A stretch of 64,000 nt of DNA from Verrucomicrobiales bacterium (GCA_029213065.1 JARGPH010000025.1:16468-80467), one strand, 5' to 3'; positions 1-9,064 are shown, counted from the stretch's first letter. Numbers and translations are program-made. The notes: generated by a model from the letters alone, not told the origin.

Positions 1-44
1 GTCACTCGCGGTGTTGCGTCAGGCGCATTGGAGACTGGCATAGG

Positions 45-1952
45 CTAGTTTCCAATTGCTTCACTGGTCGCTTCGGCTTCCTCTTCGTCGTCGTGGTAGT
101 ATTCACGCGGGCGGTAGAGCTTGGCGACGATCATGAAGGCCAGCGCTGCGGCGAGCATGAGCCCGGTGAAGAACCAGAAGTAGTGCGCTCCTTCCAGCCG
201 GACTCTCCCTCCCACAAAATAGTCTGTGGAGATGGAGGGGCCTTCTTTTGCGGCTTCCGCTTTCGTGGTCACGCCGAGTTCTTTTTTCTTCTTTTCCAAC
301 CAGGCTTCTTCAGGCTGGAATTTCTGCATGAAGGCGGCGAAGCCCGAGGGACTGCTCTCTGTCGGAATCGAAATTGAGATGATCGCTCCCTGATCCCAGG
401 GAGTCAGTTCCTTTCCGTCCGGCCCATCGCTCGTGACACGCATCCGGTAGCGATCCAACAAGGTGAATTGATAGGGATTGCCCCACGGATCTTTCGCTCC
501 GGCGAGGATCGTATTGCCCTGTTCGGCTGACAATGCGGTGTGGCTCTGGGCGGCGGCGGCCTCTGAGATTTTTGAGGCAATGTTAGCGAGGGCTTCTTTT
601 CCGTGAAACCCGAGCTCCGTCCGGCTTCCCTCTTTATCGAAGGTAACAACAATATCGTCATCGGTTCCTGTCTTCCCGTCGAAGCCGCCGTGTGAAATTT
701 CGGTTCCCGCGCCGGAAAGCTCTGCCGTGGGATCTTTGACCTGAATGAAATGGTTGATTTGAGCGGTGACCTGATTGCCCAGGGAAACAGCAAAGAGGAA
801 CAGAGCCATCACGACCGATTTCATCGCCTTGGGAGCCTGCGTGTAACTGAATTCGAGGCAGACAATGGACACCATTACTTCCGAGGCAGTCAGGGCGACG
901 TAGGCGATGAGTTGCCACGAAATGGAAGGGGCTTCTCCACTGTCGATCTTCATCTGCGCAATGGAAACGAGGGTGAAAGAAATCACCATGATGAAGAGCC
1001 CTATCCCAATTTTGCGAAGAGGGGTGAGGGGGAATACCCGGTCGACCAGCGGATAGAGAACGTAGGAAAAGAGAGGGATGAAAGTGAGAATGAGGATGGG
1101 GTTGAGCGCCTGAATCTGACTGGGGAGCCATTCCACGCCGAACCAGTTGAGGTCCATATTCCGGGCCTGAAGCACCCAGGATGAACCGCTTTGATCATAG
1201 AGGGCCCAGAAGATCGCGACGAAGATGTAGATGGTGGAAAGTTTCAGAATCGCTCCGATGCCTTCTTTGCTGAAGAGTTCACGATGAAACTGTTTCCCGC
1301 CCGGGGGGATGTGGACGAACTTGTGTCGACCGATCCAGAAAACCAGCGTTGCGAGAGCCATGAGCACTCCGGGGACACCGAAGGCGAGGTGCGGACCATA
1401 CCATTCCAGTAGCCAGGGGGTCAGAAGGGTTGAGAAGAAGGCGCCGAGATTGATCGACCAGTAAAACCAGTTGAAGACGCGGGGAAGGAGGTGGCGGTTT
1501 TGAGCTCCGAACTGATCACCGACATGGGCGGAGACGCAGGGCTTAATCCCTCCGGAACCGACGGCGATGAGCCAGAGGCCGGCCATGAGCCAGGTTCCCG
1601 CTTCGCCTGCCATGCCCATCAATGCGAGGGCACCGTGTCCGAGGCAGTAAACCACTGACAGGGTCATAATAATCCGGTATTTCCCGAAAAAGAGGTCGGC
1701 GAGGAGTGCGCCGAGGACAGGCGTCAGGTAGACCAGCGAGACGAAGTGGTGAAAGCGCTCCGTCGCCTCCGCGTCGGCCATTTGGATGCCGGCTTTATCT
1801 CCCATGAGCCACAGGTAGTTCACCATGAAGATGGTGAGAATCGTCCGCATCCCGTAGAAACTGAAACGTTCCGCCGCTTCGTTCCCGATGATGTAGGGGA
1901 TGCCGGGTGGCATCTTTTCGGTGCGAAGAGCAGAAGTCTTGTAATTCGACAT
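45..1952 (-). CDS. POT/PTR2-family proton-coupled peptide transporter with a large inserted domain
   Basis: Inner-membrane major-facilitator protein of the proton-dependent oligopeptide transporter family, expected to import di- and tripeptides. The N-terminal E-R-F-S-F-Y-G segment (about residues 29-35) and the F-Y-W-S-I-N-L-G-A-F segment are the PTR2 signatures, and about 12 hydrophobic segments follow. At 635 residues it is longer than the usual ~480-500. The excess is a hydrophilic block at about residues 404-580 between the last membrane segments. It contains D-P-W-G-N-P-Y (488-494) and S-D-G-P-D-G, which resemble the C-terminal region of type II secretion major pseudopilins. The C-terminus is acidic. 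It appears to be transcribed alone. The family call is firm; the substrate is inferred. Confidence 0.93.
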   Translation of the reverse strand: MSNYKTSALRTEKMPPGIPYIIGNEAAERFSFYGMRTILTIFMVNYLWLMGDKAGIQMADAEATERFHHFVSLVYLTPVLGALLADLFFGKYRIIMTLSVVYCLGHGALALMGMAGEAGTWLMAGLWLIAVGSGGIKPCVSAHVGDQFGAQNRHLLPRVFNWFYWSINLGAFFSTLLTPWLLEWYGPHLAFGVPGVLMALATLVFWIGRHKFVHIPPGGKQFHRELFSKEGIGAILKLSTIYIFVAIFWALYDQSGSSWVLQARNMDLNWFGVEWLPSQIQALNPILILTFIPLFSYVLYPLVDRVFPLTPLRKIGIGLFIMVISFTLVSIAQMKIDSGEAPSISWQLIAYVALTASEVMVSIVCLEFSYTQAPKAMKSVVMALFLFAVSLGNQVTAQINHFIQVKDPTAELSGAGTEISHGGFDGKTGTDDDIVVTFDKEGSRTELGFHGKEALANIASKISEAAAAQSHTALSAEQGNTILAGAKDPWGNPYQFTLLDRYRMRVTSDGPDGKELTPWDQGAIISISIPTESSPSGFAAFMQKFQPEEAWLEKKKKELGVTTKAEAAKEGPSISTDYFVGGRVRLEGAHYFWFFTGLMLAAALAFMIVAKLYRPREYYHDDEEEAEATSEAIGN

Positions 1953-1997
1953 GACTACGTTTTCGCACGTAGGGCGCTGCGATGCAATCGCGCAGAT

Positions 1998-2495
1998 TTA
2001 ATGCTGCCCTTTCGGCAGAGCGATGTTGCTGGGCGAGACGTCGGTTTGATAAATTCCGAGGCTCTCCAGTTCACGAATCGCGGCGAGAACCTCGGGCCAA
2101 TGCTCGCTCCCGAACTGGTTTTCCTTGTCTGAGTGCCACGCCTGATCGAATGGCGGAAAGTAAGCGGGGAGCTCGTCGAGGTAGGCGCTTGCGAAATCGA
2201 GGCAGAAAGGGCGGTCGACGAGTGTCATTTCAATGATCTTCTCTTCGGTGTCGAAGTCTATTAATAGAGGAACTGCAAACGACCCGATTCGGATGATTTT
2301 GGACTCTTCGAGACGATGGTAAACGGCGAGTTCTCTTTCAAATGGCGCTTCATCCTCAAACACCTTCGCAGCCGTGAGCCAGTTGCCCGTTCTGCCGATT
2401 ACCGTGAAAACCCGGCCATGAATTCCGAAGCCGATTTGCTTTCCTAAGTCCAAGGTGTTACGCTGACAATATCGTTCTACCGCTTCTCTGGACAT
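1998..2495 (-). CDS. Minimal protein-kinase-fold protein ending after the catalytic loop
   Basis: A 165-residue protein with the landmarks of a kinase N-lobe: a glycine-rich loop G-F-G-I-H-G-R-V-F (22-30), an A-A-K lysine (K44) and an E-R-E helix glutamate (E54). The last 15 residues hold a D-x-x-x-x-N catalytic loop (D152, N157). The protein stops eight residues later, so the DFG metal-binding motif and the rest of the C-lobe are missing. Either it is a compact pseudokinase or small-molecule kinase relative, or the 3' end has been lost. No partner gene is obvious. Its start overlaps the possible upstream start of the divergent small gene. Function unknown. Confidence 0.7.
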   Translation of the reverse strand: MSREAVERYCQRNTLDLGKQIGFGIHGRVFTVIGRTGNWLTAAKVFEDEAPFERELAVYHRLEESKIIRIGSFAVPLLIDFDTEEKIIEMTLVDRPFCLDFASAYLDELPAYFPPFDQAWHSDKENQFGSEHWPEVLAAIRELESLGIYQTDVSPSNIALPKGQH

Positions 2496-2520
2496 GCCCG
2501 GTCATTCTGCCATTATTGAA

Positions 2521-2745
2521 ATGAAGTTGCGAACCAACAATCGCAATTTTTCAGTTTCCCACTCAGGACGGGATTTTCTGATCCTGAAGGAGCCTGCTTC
2601 ATTTCCTGCCGGTGCAGCAGTTTTTTCTGTTACGATTGATGGTGAGACCACTGAGTATCCTTCTCAGGTGGAGGCTCTGGCTGACGATATTCGAGTCGTT
2701 TCGTCCAGGTCGGAACCTTCGGCGCAGATGGTTGCCGAGCCCTGA
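2521..2745 (+). CDS. Small hypothetical protein
   Basis: Open frame of 74 residues, or 83 if the upstream ATG at 2494 is used. I chose 2521 because the earlier ATG overlaps the start codon of the divergent kinase-like gene. The product has alternating hydrophobic residues suggesting a small beta-rich domain (S-V-T-I-D-G-E-T-T-E-Y). No family is recognised. It runs convergent with the ROK kinase gene and ends 9 bases from its stop. Coding status is plausible but not proven. Confidence 0.4.
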   Translation: MKLRTNNRNFSVSHSGRDFLILKEPASFPAGAAVFSVTIDGETTEYPSQVEALADDIRVVSSRSEPSAQMVAEP

Positions 2746-2754
2746 GCGCTTCGC

Positions 2755-3747
2755 TTACCCCTCGATCACTTTTCGTGCCCAGGCGGCGGCACCGAGAACG
2801 CCGGCGTCGTCTTCGAGTTCGGCGGCTACGATTCTAAAGCTGTCCTTGTAGGTATTGAGAACCCGGTCCTGCGTCGCCTGACGGACCGTATCGAGGTAGA
2901 TGTCGGGCATCGCTTCGACGAGCCCTCCCCCTAACACGATCACATCCGGTGCCATGAGATGGACGATTGTCGCGACCCCGCAACCAAGGAGACTCGCGGA
3001 ACGTCTCACGATGTGCTCGATTTCCTCGTCGCCGGCTTCGATCGCAGCGGCGAGTTTTCCGCTCGTGATTTTTGAAATATTCGTTCCGCAGCTGCTGAGC
3101 AGATTGGGAGCGAGACCACGGTAGGCGGCTCTGGCGGCATCGGTCGCGATCTTGAGACGTGAGCATTCCATTTCCAGAGTGGTTCCATCTTCCCCGTGGC
3201 CTGAGGTTTCCGGAAAGAGCGGGATATGACCGAGCTCCATGCAGGAGAGAGAGGCCCCTTGAAGCATCTTCCCGTTGATAACCGCACCGGCACCGATCCC
3301 GGTTCCCGGAAAAATACCGACGGCACAGCGGGCTTCGCGGGCCGCGCCTTCTTCATATTCGGCGTAAACGCCGGCGTCGACATCGTTGCAGATCACGGCG
3401 CGGCAATCGAAGGCCTCCCCGATGCTGTCTTCGATGGGCACATTGCGCCAGCCGAGGTTGGGTGCTTCGACGAGGGTTCCCGTTTCCGGATTGATCGGTC
3501 CGGGGCAGCCCACCCCGATTCCGGCGATCTGAGATGGTTTCGCTCCGGCATCCTCAAGGGCTTCTTCGATGACCGACTCCATCCGTGAGAGCCCGGCCTC
3601 GGAGCCTTTTGCCCCCTGCGTTTTCTGTTTCGATTTGCCAAGGGTCTGGTAATCGTCGTTGAAAACTTTGGCGAGCATCTTGGTTCCGCCGAGATCGAAT
3701 CCAACCCATACCCGGCCGGAGTAAGTTTTAACCTTTTTCTTGCTCAT
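2755..3747 (-). CDS. ROK-family sugar kinase (glucokinase-like)
   Basis: Cytoplasmic ATP-dependent hexose kinase of the ROK family, 330 residues. The N-terminal phosphate-1 motif D-L-G-G-T-K is followed by C-P-G-P, the catalytic-type N-D-V-D-A-G, G-T-G-I-G-A-G and the C-terminal L-G-G-G adenosine motif. The family's zinc-binding motif (CxCGxxGCxE) is not there: after E-L-G-H the sequence reads I-P-L-F-P-E-T-S-G-H, without the cysteines. Its start overlaps the dxr stop by four bases, so it is the last gene of a cdsA-dxr-ROK operon. Glucose is a guess for the substrate. Confidence 0.88.
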   Translation of the reverse strand: MSKKKVKTYSGRVWVGFDLGGTKMLAKVFNDDYQTLGKSKQKTQGAKGSEAGLSRMESVIEEALEDAGAKPSQIAGIGVGCPGPINPETGTLVEAPNLGWRNVPIEDSIGEAFDCRAVICNDVDAGVYAEYEEGAAREARCAVGIFPGTGIGAGAVINGKMLQGASLSCMELGHIPLFPETSGHGEDGTTLEMECSRLKIATDAARAAYRGLAPNLLSSCGTNISKITSGKLAAAIEAGDEEIEHIVRRSASLLGCGVATIVHLMAPDVIVLGGGLVEAMPDIYLDTVRQATQDRVLNTYKDSFRIVAAELEDDAGVLGAAAWARKVIEG

Positions 3748-4907
3748 GAAATAATGCGTTTTGCTTCTTCGCGGGCCCAGAGGTCGGCGTCGATGAGAGT
3801 TTCAAGTGTGGGGTGTTCGGCTACCTCGTGATTCGACATCACGGTCTCCACGGTTTTCCAAATGCCGGGAAAGCTGAGATTGCCTGAAAGAAAAGTGCTT
3901 ACGGCCACTTCATTGGCCGCGTTGAGAACAGCAGGAAGAGTGCCGCCGGTGGTGCCGGCTTCTTTGGCGAGGTTGAGCGCGGGAAAGTCTTCGTAGCGCG
4001 GTCGTTCGAAGTCGAGTTTTGCGAGTTCGGCAAAGTCGAGCGGGGTCAGGGTGTTCGGAACCCGCTCCGGCCAGGTGATCGCATACTGAATCGGGAAGCA
4101 CATATCGGTCGTGCTCAGTTGCGCGAGAATTGAGCCGTCGATGAATTCGACCATGCTGTGTACGATGCTCTGGGGGTGGACGATGACGTCAACCCGTTCC
4201 ATTTCGATGTCGAAGAGCCAGCGGGCTTCGATCATCTCGAGGCCTTTGTTAAAAAGCGTCGCTGAGTCGATCGAGATCTTCTGACCCATCTCCCAGGTGG
4301 GATGCTTGAGGGCGCGCGCGACAGTGACATCGGAGAGTTCGCTGGAGGGGAGTTCACGGAAAGGGCCTCCTGATGCGGTGAGGATGAGCCGCGATACGTC
4401 GCTCGCAGGCTTCCCTTCGAGGCATTGAAAGATCGCGTTGTGCTCCGAGTCGACCGGGAGGATTTTGACACCCTTTTCTCTCGCTGCGTTCATGACCTGT
4501 TCGCCTGCCATGACCAGAATCTCTTTGCTCGCAACCGCGATATCTTTCCCGGCCTCGATCGCAGCGAGGGCGGGCCGGAGTCCTGCCACGCCAACAATGG
4601 CGATGAGAACGATGTCGGCCTCGGGCAGGGTGGCGAGCTCGATGAGCCCTTCTTCACCGGCGTGGAGGGTGACGGAGTCGTCGACCTTCGTTTTGAGGTG
4701 ACTCAACCCTGTCGGGTCATAGAGGCAACCCTGTTGAATCCCGAATTCATTGAGTTGATCGGCCAGCGAATCGACGCTGCGATTCGCAGCGAGACCGATC
4801 AGTTCGATCCGGTCAGGGAGGTCCCGCGCCACTTTGAGGCTGCTCTCACCGATCGAGCCGGTAGAGCCGAGGACGACGACTTTTTTTCGAGGCGGGCCTT
4901 CAGGCAT
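3744..4907 (-). CDS. dxr: 1-deoxy-D-xylulose 5-phosphate reductoisomerase
   Basis: Second step of the MEP isoprenoid pathway: NADPH-dependent rearrangement and reduction of DXP to 2-C-methyl-D-erythritol 4-phosphate. The 387-residue length matches the family. The NADPH-binding G-S-T-G-S-I-G is at about residues 14-20. The metal and substrate motifs are V-D-S-E-H-N-A and T-A-S-G-G-P-F-R, followed by H-P-x-W-x-M-G-x-K-I and N-K-G-L-E-M-I-E. It lies 6 bases downstream of cdsA and overlaps the ROK kinase. cdsA-dxr adjacency is common in bacteria, but the usual flanking uppS and rseP genes are absent here. Confidence 0.97.
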   Translation of the reverse strand: MPEGPPRKKVVVLGSTGSIGESSLKVARDLPDRIELIGLAANRSVDSLADQLNEFGIQQGCLYDPTGLSHLKTKVDDSVTLHAGEEGLIELATLPEADIVLIAIVGVAGLRPALAAIEAGKDIAVASKEILVMAGEQVMNAAREKGVKILPVDSEHNAIFQCLEGKPASDVSRLILTASGGPFRELPSSELSDVTVARALKHPTWEMGQKISIDSATLFNKGLEMIEARWLFDIEMERVDVIVHPQSIVHSMVEFIDGSILAQLSTTDMCFPIQYAITWPERVPNTLTPLDFAELAKLDFERPRYEDFPALNLAKEAGTTGGTLPAVLNAANEVAVSTFLSGNLSFPGIWKTVETVMSNHEVAEHPTLETLIDADLWAREEAKRIIS

Positions 4908-4913
4908 ATCAGT

Positions 4914-5843
4914 TCAGCCGAAAATGAGCAGGTAAATGTAGAGCAGGGGCGCCGTGAAAATGACGGAGTCTATCAAATCCAGAAAGCCGCCGATTCCCGG
5001 CATGAGCTGCCCGCTGTCTTTGGCTTCAAGACTGCGCTTGAGGATCGATTCGGCGAGATCACCGAGAACAGCAACCAGTCCGAGAATAATCGCGAGAATC
5101 GCTGCGTGAACAGGGGTGATGATAGGGACGTAGTCCCCTGCGAGGAAGTAGAAGGAAAAGCTCCCGATGAGGGCGAAAAGGATCGCGCCTCCGAATCCCT
5201 GCCAGGTCTTGCCGGGGCTGACGTGAGGCGCCATTTTATCCCGACCGATCATCGATCCGACGAGGTAGGCCCCCATATCCGTGAGTTTGGTCACGGCAAT
5301 GAGAAAGGCGACGTAGAAATGGGCTGAGGGATTGCCGTTGATATCGGTGAGCGGCAGCATGAGCAGCTTCGGAACGAAGCTGAAGAGAATCACGCAGTAG
5401 ATGAATCCGAAGATGGTCGCGGCAATTTCGTCGAGGGTGCGAAATCCTTCGAGCGGGTAGCGCATTCGCTCGAGGACAACAAGGGTGACGAGCAATGAGA
5501 TCGCCAGTCCGTCCAACTCCGCGAGCCAGGCGGGCTCGAATCCCCAGAAGGGGGCAAAGAGGAGAATAATGTAGGCAACGGTGACTCCGTAGGTTTGCCA
5601 GCGGAAGCGCCGGAAGCCGCGGATGGGGAAGAGCCTGAAGTATTCAATGAGCGCCCCGAGCATGAGGATCGCAAAGAGCACCGCGTAGAGCCAGTCCTGC
5701 GAAGACCAGAATGCCACTGAGACTATCACGAGCAGACAGACGGTACTGATGAGACGATTCACAAAGGTGCGTCGCTTGGAAATCGCGCCTTTTTCAGCGG
5801 GGGGCGATTCGTTGGGTGCTTCGTCGGCTGAAGAGTCCGGCAT
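4914..5843 (-). CDS. cdsA: Phosphatidate cytidylyltransferase
   Basis: Inner-membrane enzyme making CDP-diacylglycerol from CTP and phosphatidate, the branch point of phospholipid synthesis. I start it at the ATG at 5843 (309 residues): the reading frame continues upstream, but that extension is not membrane-like and overlaps the divergent gpmI. About eight hydrophobic segments are visible. The C-terminal signature reads K-D-S-G-Q-L-M-P-G-I-G-G-F-L-D-L-I-D-S. It keeps the key aspartates but has I and L where the consensus usually has H and R. It is the first gene of the cdsA-dxr-ROK operon. Confidence 0.93.
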   Translation of the reverse strand: MPDSSADEAPNESPPAEKGAISKRRTFVNRLISTVCLLVIVSVAFWSSQDWLYAVLFAILMLGALIEYFRLFPIRGFRRFRWQTYGVTVAYIILLFAPFWGFEPAWLAELDGLAISLLVTLVVLERMRYPLEGFRTLDEIAATIFGFIYCVILFSFVPKLLMLPLTDINGNPSAHFYVAFLIAVTKLTDMGAYLVGSMIGRDKMAPHVSPGKTWQGFGGAILFALIGSFSFYFLAGDYVPIITPVHAAILAIILGLVAVLGDLAESILKRSLEAKDSGQLMPGIGGFLDLIDSVIFTAPLLYIYLLIFG

Positions 5844-5975
5844 GGGTCGGGTTCCTGAAAAGTATGAAACAATGCACAAGGGGAGTTGGCAATGAATAAA
5901 ACGGAAATCCGGTGACTGGTTTGTCCCGTCGAAAGAGTTGCGAAACTGCCGTTTTGGCCCGATTACTGCCTCATT

Positions 5976-7514
5976 ATGGCCAAAAAACCAGTCGTTCTGA
6001 TTATTCGTGATGGGTGGGGTGACAACCCCGCAGGTGCTGAAATGGCAGAAAAAGTGGGGGATTGCCCTCGCCTTGCCAACACGCCGTTTACCGACGAGAT
6101 GCACGCGAAGTATCCGGTGGCTCACTTGAGCTGCAGCGGGCTGGACGTCGGGCTTCCCGAAGGTCAGATGGGTAATTCCGAGGTCGGGCACCTCAATTTA
6201 GGTGCCGGACGCGTTGTTTATCAGGACTTTACCCGTATCAATAAGACGATTGATGACGGCGAGCTTTCCTCGAACGCGATTCTCAAAGAAGCTTTCGCAA
6301 AGGCATCGGGATCGAGGCTTCACCTTCTCGGGCTCGTTTCTGACGGTGGGGTTCACAGTCATCAGGACCATCTCTGCGCGCTTGCTTCAGCAGCGAAAGA
6401 GGCCGGGGTGAACGATATTATGGTGCACGCCATCACCGACGGGCGCGATACTTCACCGACCGGAGGTAAAAAATATTTGAGCTATTGTGAGGACAAACTC
6501 GCTGAGTCAGGTGCCAAAATCGTTACCGTGATCGGTCGCTACTTTGCGATGGATCGCGACAAGCGCTGGGACCGGATCAAGCTCGCCTGGGATGCGATTG
6601 TGTATGGGAAAGGTGAGGCGAAGAACATCCTCGCTTCCGAGGCCGTTGCGGAGAAATACGCGGAGGATGTCACCGACGAATTCATGAAGCCGATGGTTTT
6701 CGATGCCGTCGATGAGCAGCGTGTCCGCGATGGCGATGTCGTACTGTTTTTTAACTTCCGCGCCGACCGGGCCCGCGAGTTGAGTATCGCCTTTTTGAAA
6801 GAGGATTTCGACGGGTTTGAGCGCGGAGCGGTTCCTCAGGTCGGTTATTACACGATGACCGAGTATGACGAGACCTACGGTTGTCCTGCGGTTTTTCCTC
6901 CGGAGGAACTTACGAACACACTCGGCGAAGTGGTTTCGAGAGCGGGTCTGACTCAGCTTCGAATTGCGGAAACGGAAAAATACCCGCACGTGTCCTTTTT
7001 CTTCAACGGTGGTATTGAGTTGGAGAATGCCGGTGAAGATCGGCAGATGCTTCAGTCGCCACAGGATGTTGCGACCTATGATGAGAAGCCGGAGATGTCC
7101 GCTGAAGGGGTCACTCAGACGATTCTGGATCGCATCGAGAATTACGACATGGCGATCATCAACTATGCAAACCCCGACATGGTGGGACACACCGGCAGTG
7201 TTCCCGCTGCGATCAAAGCGGTTGAGTGCATTGATGACTGCGTTCGTCGCGTCGTCGAGAAAGTGCTCTCGCTTGGTGGTAAACTCCTTATCACCGCTGA
7301 CCACGGCAACTGCGAGGAAATGATCAACGCAGATGGATCACCCCAGACTGCTCACACCACGAACCTGGTGCATCTCATTTACGTCGGCGACGACGGTGAT
7401 GATGTGACCCTGAGCAGTGGAAAGCTCGCCGATATTGCTCCGACGATTCTCGGTTTGTTAGGTGTGGATCAGCCGGCAGAGATGACCGGGCATTCGCTCC
7501 TTGCCGCGAAGTAG
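5976..7514 (+). CDS. gpmI: 2,3-bisphosphoglycerate-independent phosphoglycerate mutase
   Basis: Glycolytic and gluconeogenic enzyme interconverting 3- and 2-phosphoglycerate through a phosphoserine and two Mn ions. The 512-residue length fits. The N-terminal metal site R-D-G-W-G (D12) and the nucleophile Ser68 in G-Q-M-G-N-S-E-V-G-H are present. D-G-R-D-T-S-P, R-x-R-x-D-R and the C-terminal T-A-D-H-G-N and A-H-T-T-N motifs follow. It is divergent from cdsA with a 132-base gap that must hold both promoters. It ends just before a REP-like palindrome pair. Confidence 0.97.
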   Translation: MAKKPVVLIIRDGWGDNPAGAEMAEKVGDCPRLANTPFTDEMHAKYPVAHLSCSGLDVGLPEGQMGNSEVGHLNLGAGRVVYQDFTRINKTIDDGELSSNAILKEAFAKASGSRLHLLGLVSDGGVHSHQDHLCALASAAKEAGVNDIMVHAITDGRDTSPTGGKKYLSYCEDKLAESGAKIVTVIGRYFAMDRDKRWDRIKLAWDAIVYGKGEAKNILASEAVAEKYAEDVTDEFMKPMVFDAVDEQRVRDGDVVLFFNFRADRARELSIAFLKEDFDGFERGAVPQVGYYTMTEYDETYGCPAVFPPEELTNTLGEVVSRAGLTQLRIAETEKYPHVSFFFNGGIELENAGEDRQMLQSPQDVATYDEKPEMSAEGVTQTILDRIENYDMAIINYANPDMVGHTGSVPAAIKAVECIDDCVRRVVEKVLSLGGKLLITADHGNCEEMINADGSPQTAHTTNLVHLIYVGDDGDDVTLSSGKLADIAPTILGLLGVDQPAEMTGHSLLAAK

Positions 7515-7524
7515 ATCCGGGTTC

Positions 7525-7586
7525 GTAGCCGCCGTTGCAAAACGGTGGCCGTCATCCAACGGGCACGTTCTTGCGAACGCGCCTAC
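7525..7586. repeat. Paired REP-like palindromes (inverted pair)
   Basis: Two imperfect hairpin units in opposite orientation. 7525-7553 starts gtagccgccgtt, with loop gcaa and arm aacggtgg. 7561-7586 is the reverse-complement type, ending gcgcctac. A similar pair occurs at 44377-44443. The second unit supplies the stop codon of the sulfatase gene (7583-7585). It probably forms a strong hairpin between convergent gpmI and the sulfatase, so it may also act as a bidirectional terminator. Confidence 0.6.
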
Positions 7587-9064
7587 AGGTCCTTTTCCGT
7601 CGGCGGGAAACGTTTCCGTGCCGCGCTGTCGAGAGGCTGTCCGTTGCGCATTGTCCACCATTCGGGGGCGCGTTCGGGGTCGTAGTGGGGATTGGGAATC
7701 GGCATTCTTGCGGACACTTCGGTCTGCCAGCGTTGAAGCTTTTTCTTCAAGTCTACGACCCGCCCGGCTTTCTCTTTCGAAAGATCGGTCTTCTCGCCGA
7801 GGTCGGATTTGAGATTGTAGAGCTCCACCGTGTTCGTGTTGTCGAGATACTGGATCAGTTTCCACTCGCCTTCGATGATCGCGGAGGCGGGGCGGTGGTG
7901 GTGAAAATGCGGGTAGTGAAAGTGAACTGCGGAACGTCCTACTTTTGCACTCGCGTCGCTGAGAACCGGGAGAAGGCTTTTTCCATCGATGGTTTGGTTG
8001 GCGGGCAGTTTGGCTCCGGCCAGTTCTACCACGGTCGGGTAGAAGTCGTAGCTGATCGCGACGGTGGCGGTCTCCGTCGCAGGCTTCACGAGGGGAGGGT
8101 ATTTGACAATGAGAGGAACACGGATGCCGCCCTCGTAGAGTTGGCCTTTTTCGCCGCGCAGGGGGGCATTGTCAGTGACGTTGTCGTCCGCTTCGGGAGT
8201 GTAGTCGTAGCGACGGTAAAGCCCGCCGTTGTCGGAGGTGAAAATGATCATCGTCTTCTCGGTGACTCCCGCGGCGTCGACCGCTGTGATGACACTTCCG
8301 ACGAGATCGTCGAGTTGCTCGGTCATGGCGGCGTATACGGGATGGGGAAGGTCCCGTTCCATTTCAGTGGCTTTCTTCTTATATTTCTCAACTACGGCCG
8401 ATTTTGACGCGAGTGGAATGTGAACTGCAAACGGGGAGACCATGAGGAAGAAAGGCTTCTTCTGATTTTGCTCAACGAAGTTCACCGCAAGGCTCGCTTC
8501 GAAGTCGGTTCTGAACTGATCCGCTTCCGGCTGCACGGACTTGTCGCCGTGTTGGACGCGGAATTTTCCGGGAAGAAAAGCCCCGCCGACGACAGCGGAC
8601 CAGTCGTAGCCCTGATGCTCGGGCTGAAACGCGGCATCGGTTCCGAGATGCCATTTTCCGACGTATCCGGTCGTGTAGCCGGCTCCTTTGAGGGACTCGG
8701 CGATGGTGACGGTGTCGAGTGGCAGGGCCATCGTTGTCAGTGGCGTTTGTACGGTTTCAAAGGGGCGCCAGTGCCCTGGAATGTGAGCGGTGATGCCGAT
8801 GCGTGCCTGATTTTGTCCTGACTGAACCGCGCATCGTGTCGGTGAGCAGACCGCACCGGCGGCGTAGAAATCGGTGAAGCGCATCCCGTCTTTGGCGAGG
8901 CTGTCGATGTTGGGGGTGTCGATGAAATCATTTCCGTAGCAGCCGAGGTCGCTCCAGCCGAGGTCGTCGGCCATAATGAGAATGATGTTCGGTTTCGCCT
9001 CTTCGGCAAAAGAGGTGGTGAGGAGCGCGAGCGAACTCAGGAGGGCAAAAAGGTAGTTTCTCAT
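7583..9064 (-). CDS. Secreted sulfatase (formylglycine type)
   Basis: Sulfatase of the alkaline-phosphatase superfamily, 493 residues, expected to hydrolyse sulfate esters outside the cytoplasm. The start at 9064 gives a clean signal peptide (about residues 1-20, ending S-F-A). Metal-binding D33-D34 lie in M-A-D-D-L-G-W. The C-S-P-T-R motif (Cys73) is the site of formylglycine formation. T-G-Y-V-G-K-W-H-L-G and F-T-S-D-N-G-G are also present. No maturase (FGE) gene lies in the window. It is divergent from the DUF4832 gene. The substrate cannot be told; sulfated glycans are typical for this phylum. Confidence 0.94.
   Translation of the reverse strand: MRNYLFALLSSLALLTTSFAEEAKPNIILIMADDLGWSDLGCYGNDFIDTPNIDSLAKDGMRFTDFYAAGAVCSPTRCAVQSGQNQARIGITAHIPGHWRPFETVQTPLTTMALPLDTVTIAESLKGAGYTTGYVGKWHLGTDAAFQPEHQGYDWSAVVGGAFLPGKFRVQHGDKSVQPEADQFRTDFEASLAVNFVEQNQKKPFFLMVSPFAVHIPLASKSAVVEKYKKKATEMERDLPHPVYAAMTEQLDDLVGSVITAVDAAGVTEKTMIIFTSDNGGLYRRYDYTPEADDNVTDNAPLRGEKGQLYEGGIRVPLIVKYPPLVKPATETATVAISYDFYPTVVELAGAKLPANQTIDGKSLLPVLSDASAKVGRSAVHFHYPHFHHHRPASAIIEGEWKLIQYLDNTNTVELYNLKSDLGEKTDLSKEKAGRVVDLKKKLQRWQTEVSARMPIPNPHYDPERAPEWWTMRNGQPLDSAARKRFPPTEKDL

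Noticed and set aside
6507..7304. 265-residue minus-strand frame opposite gpmI
   Set aside because: Antisense shadow; no motif.
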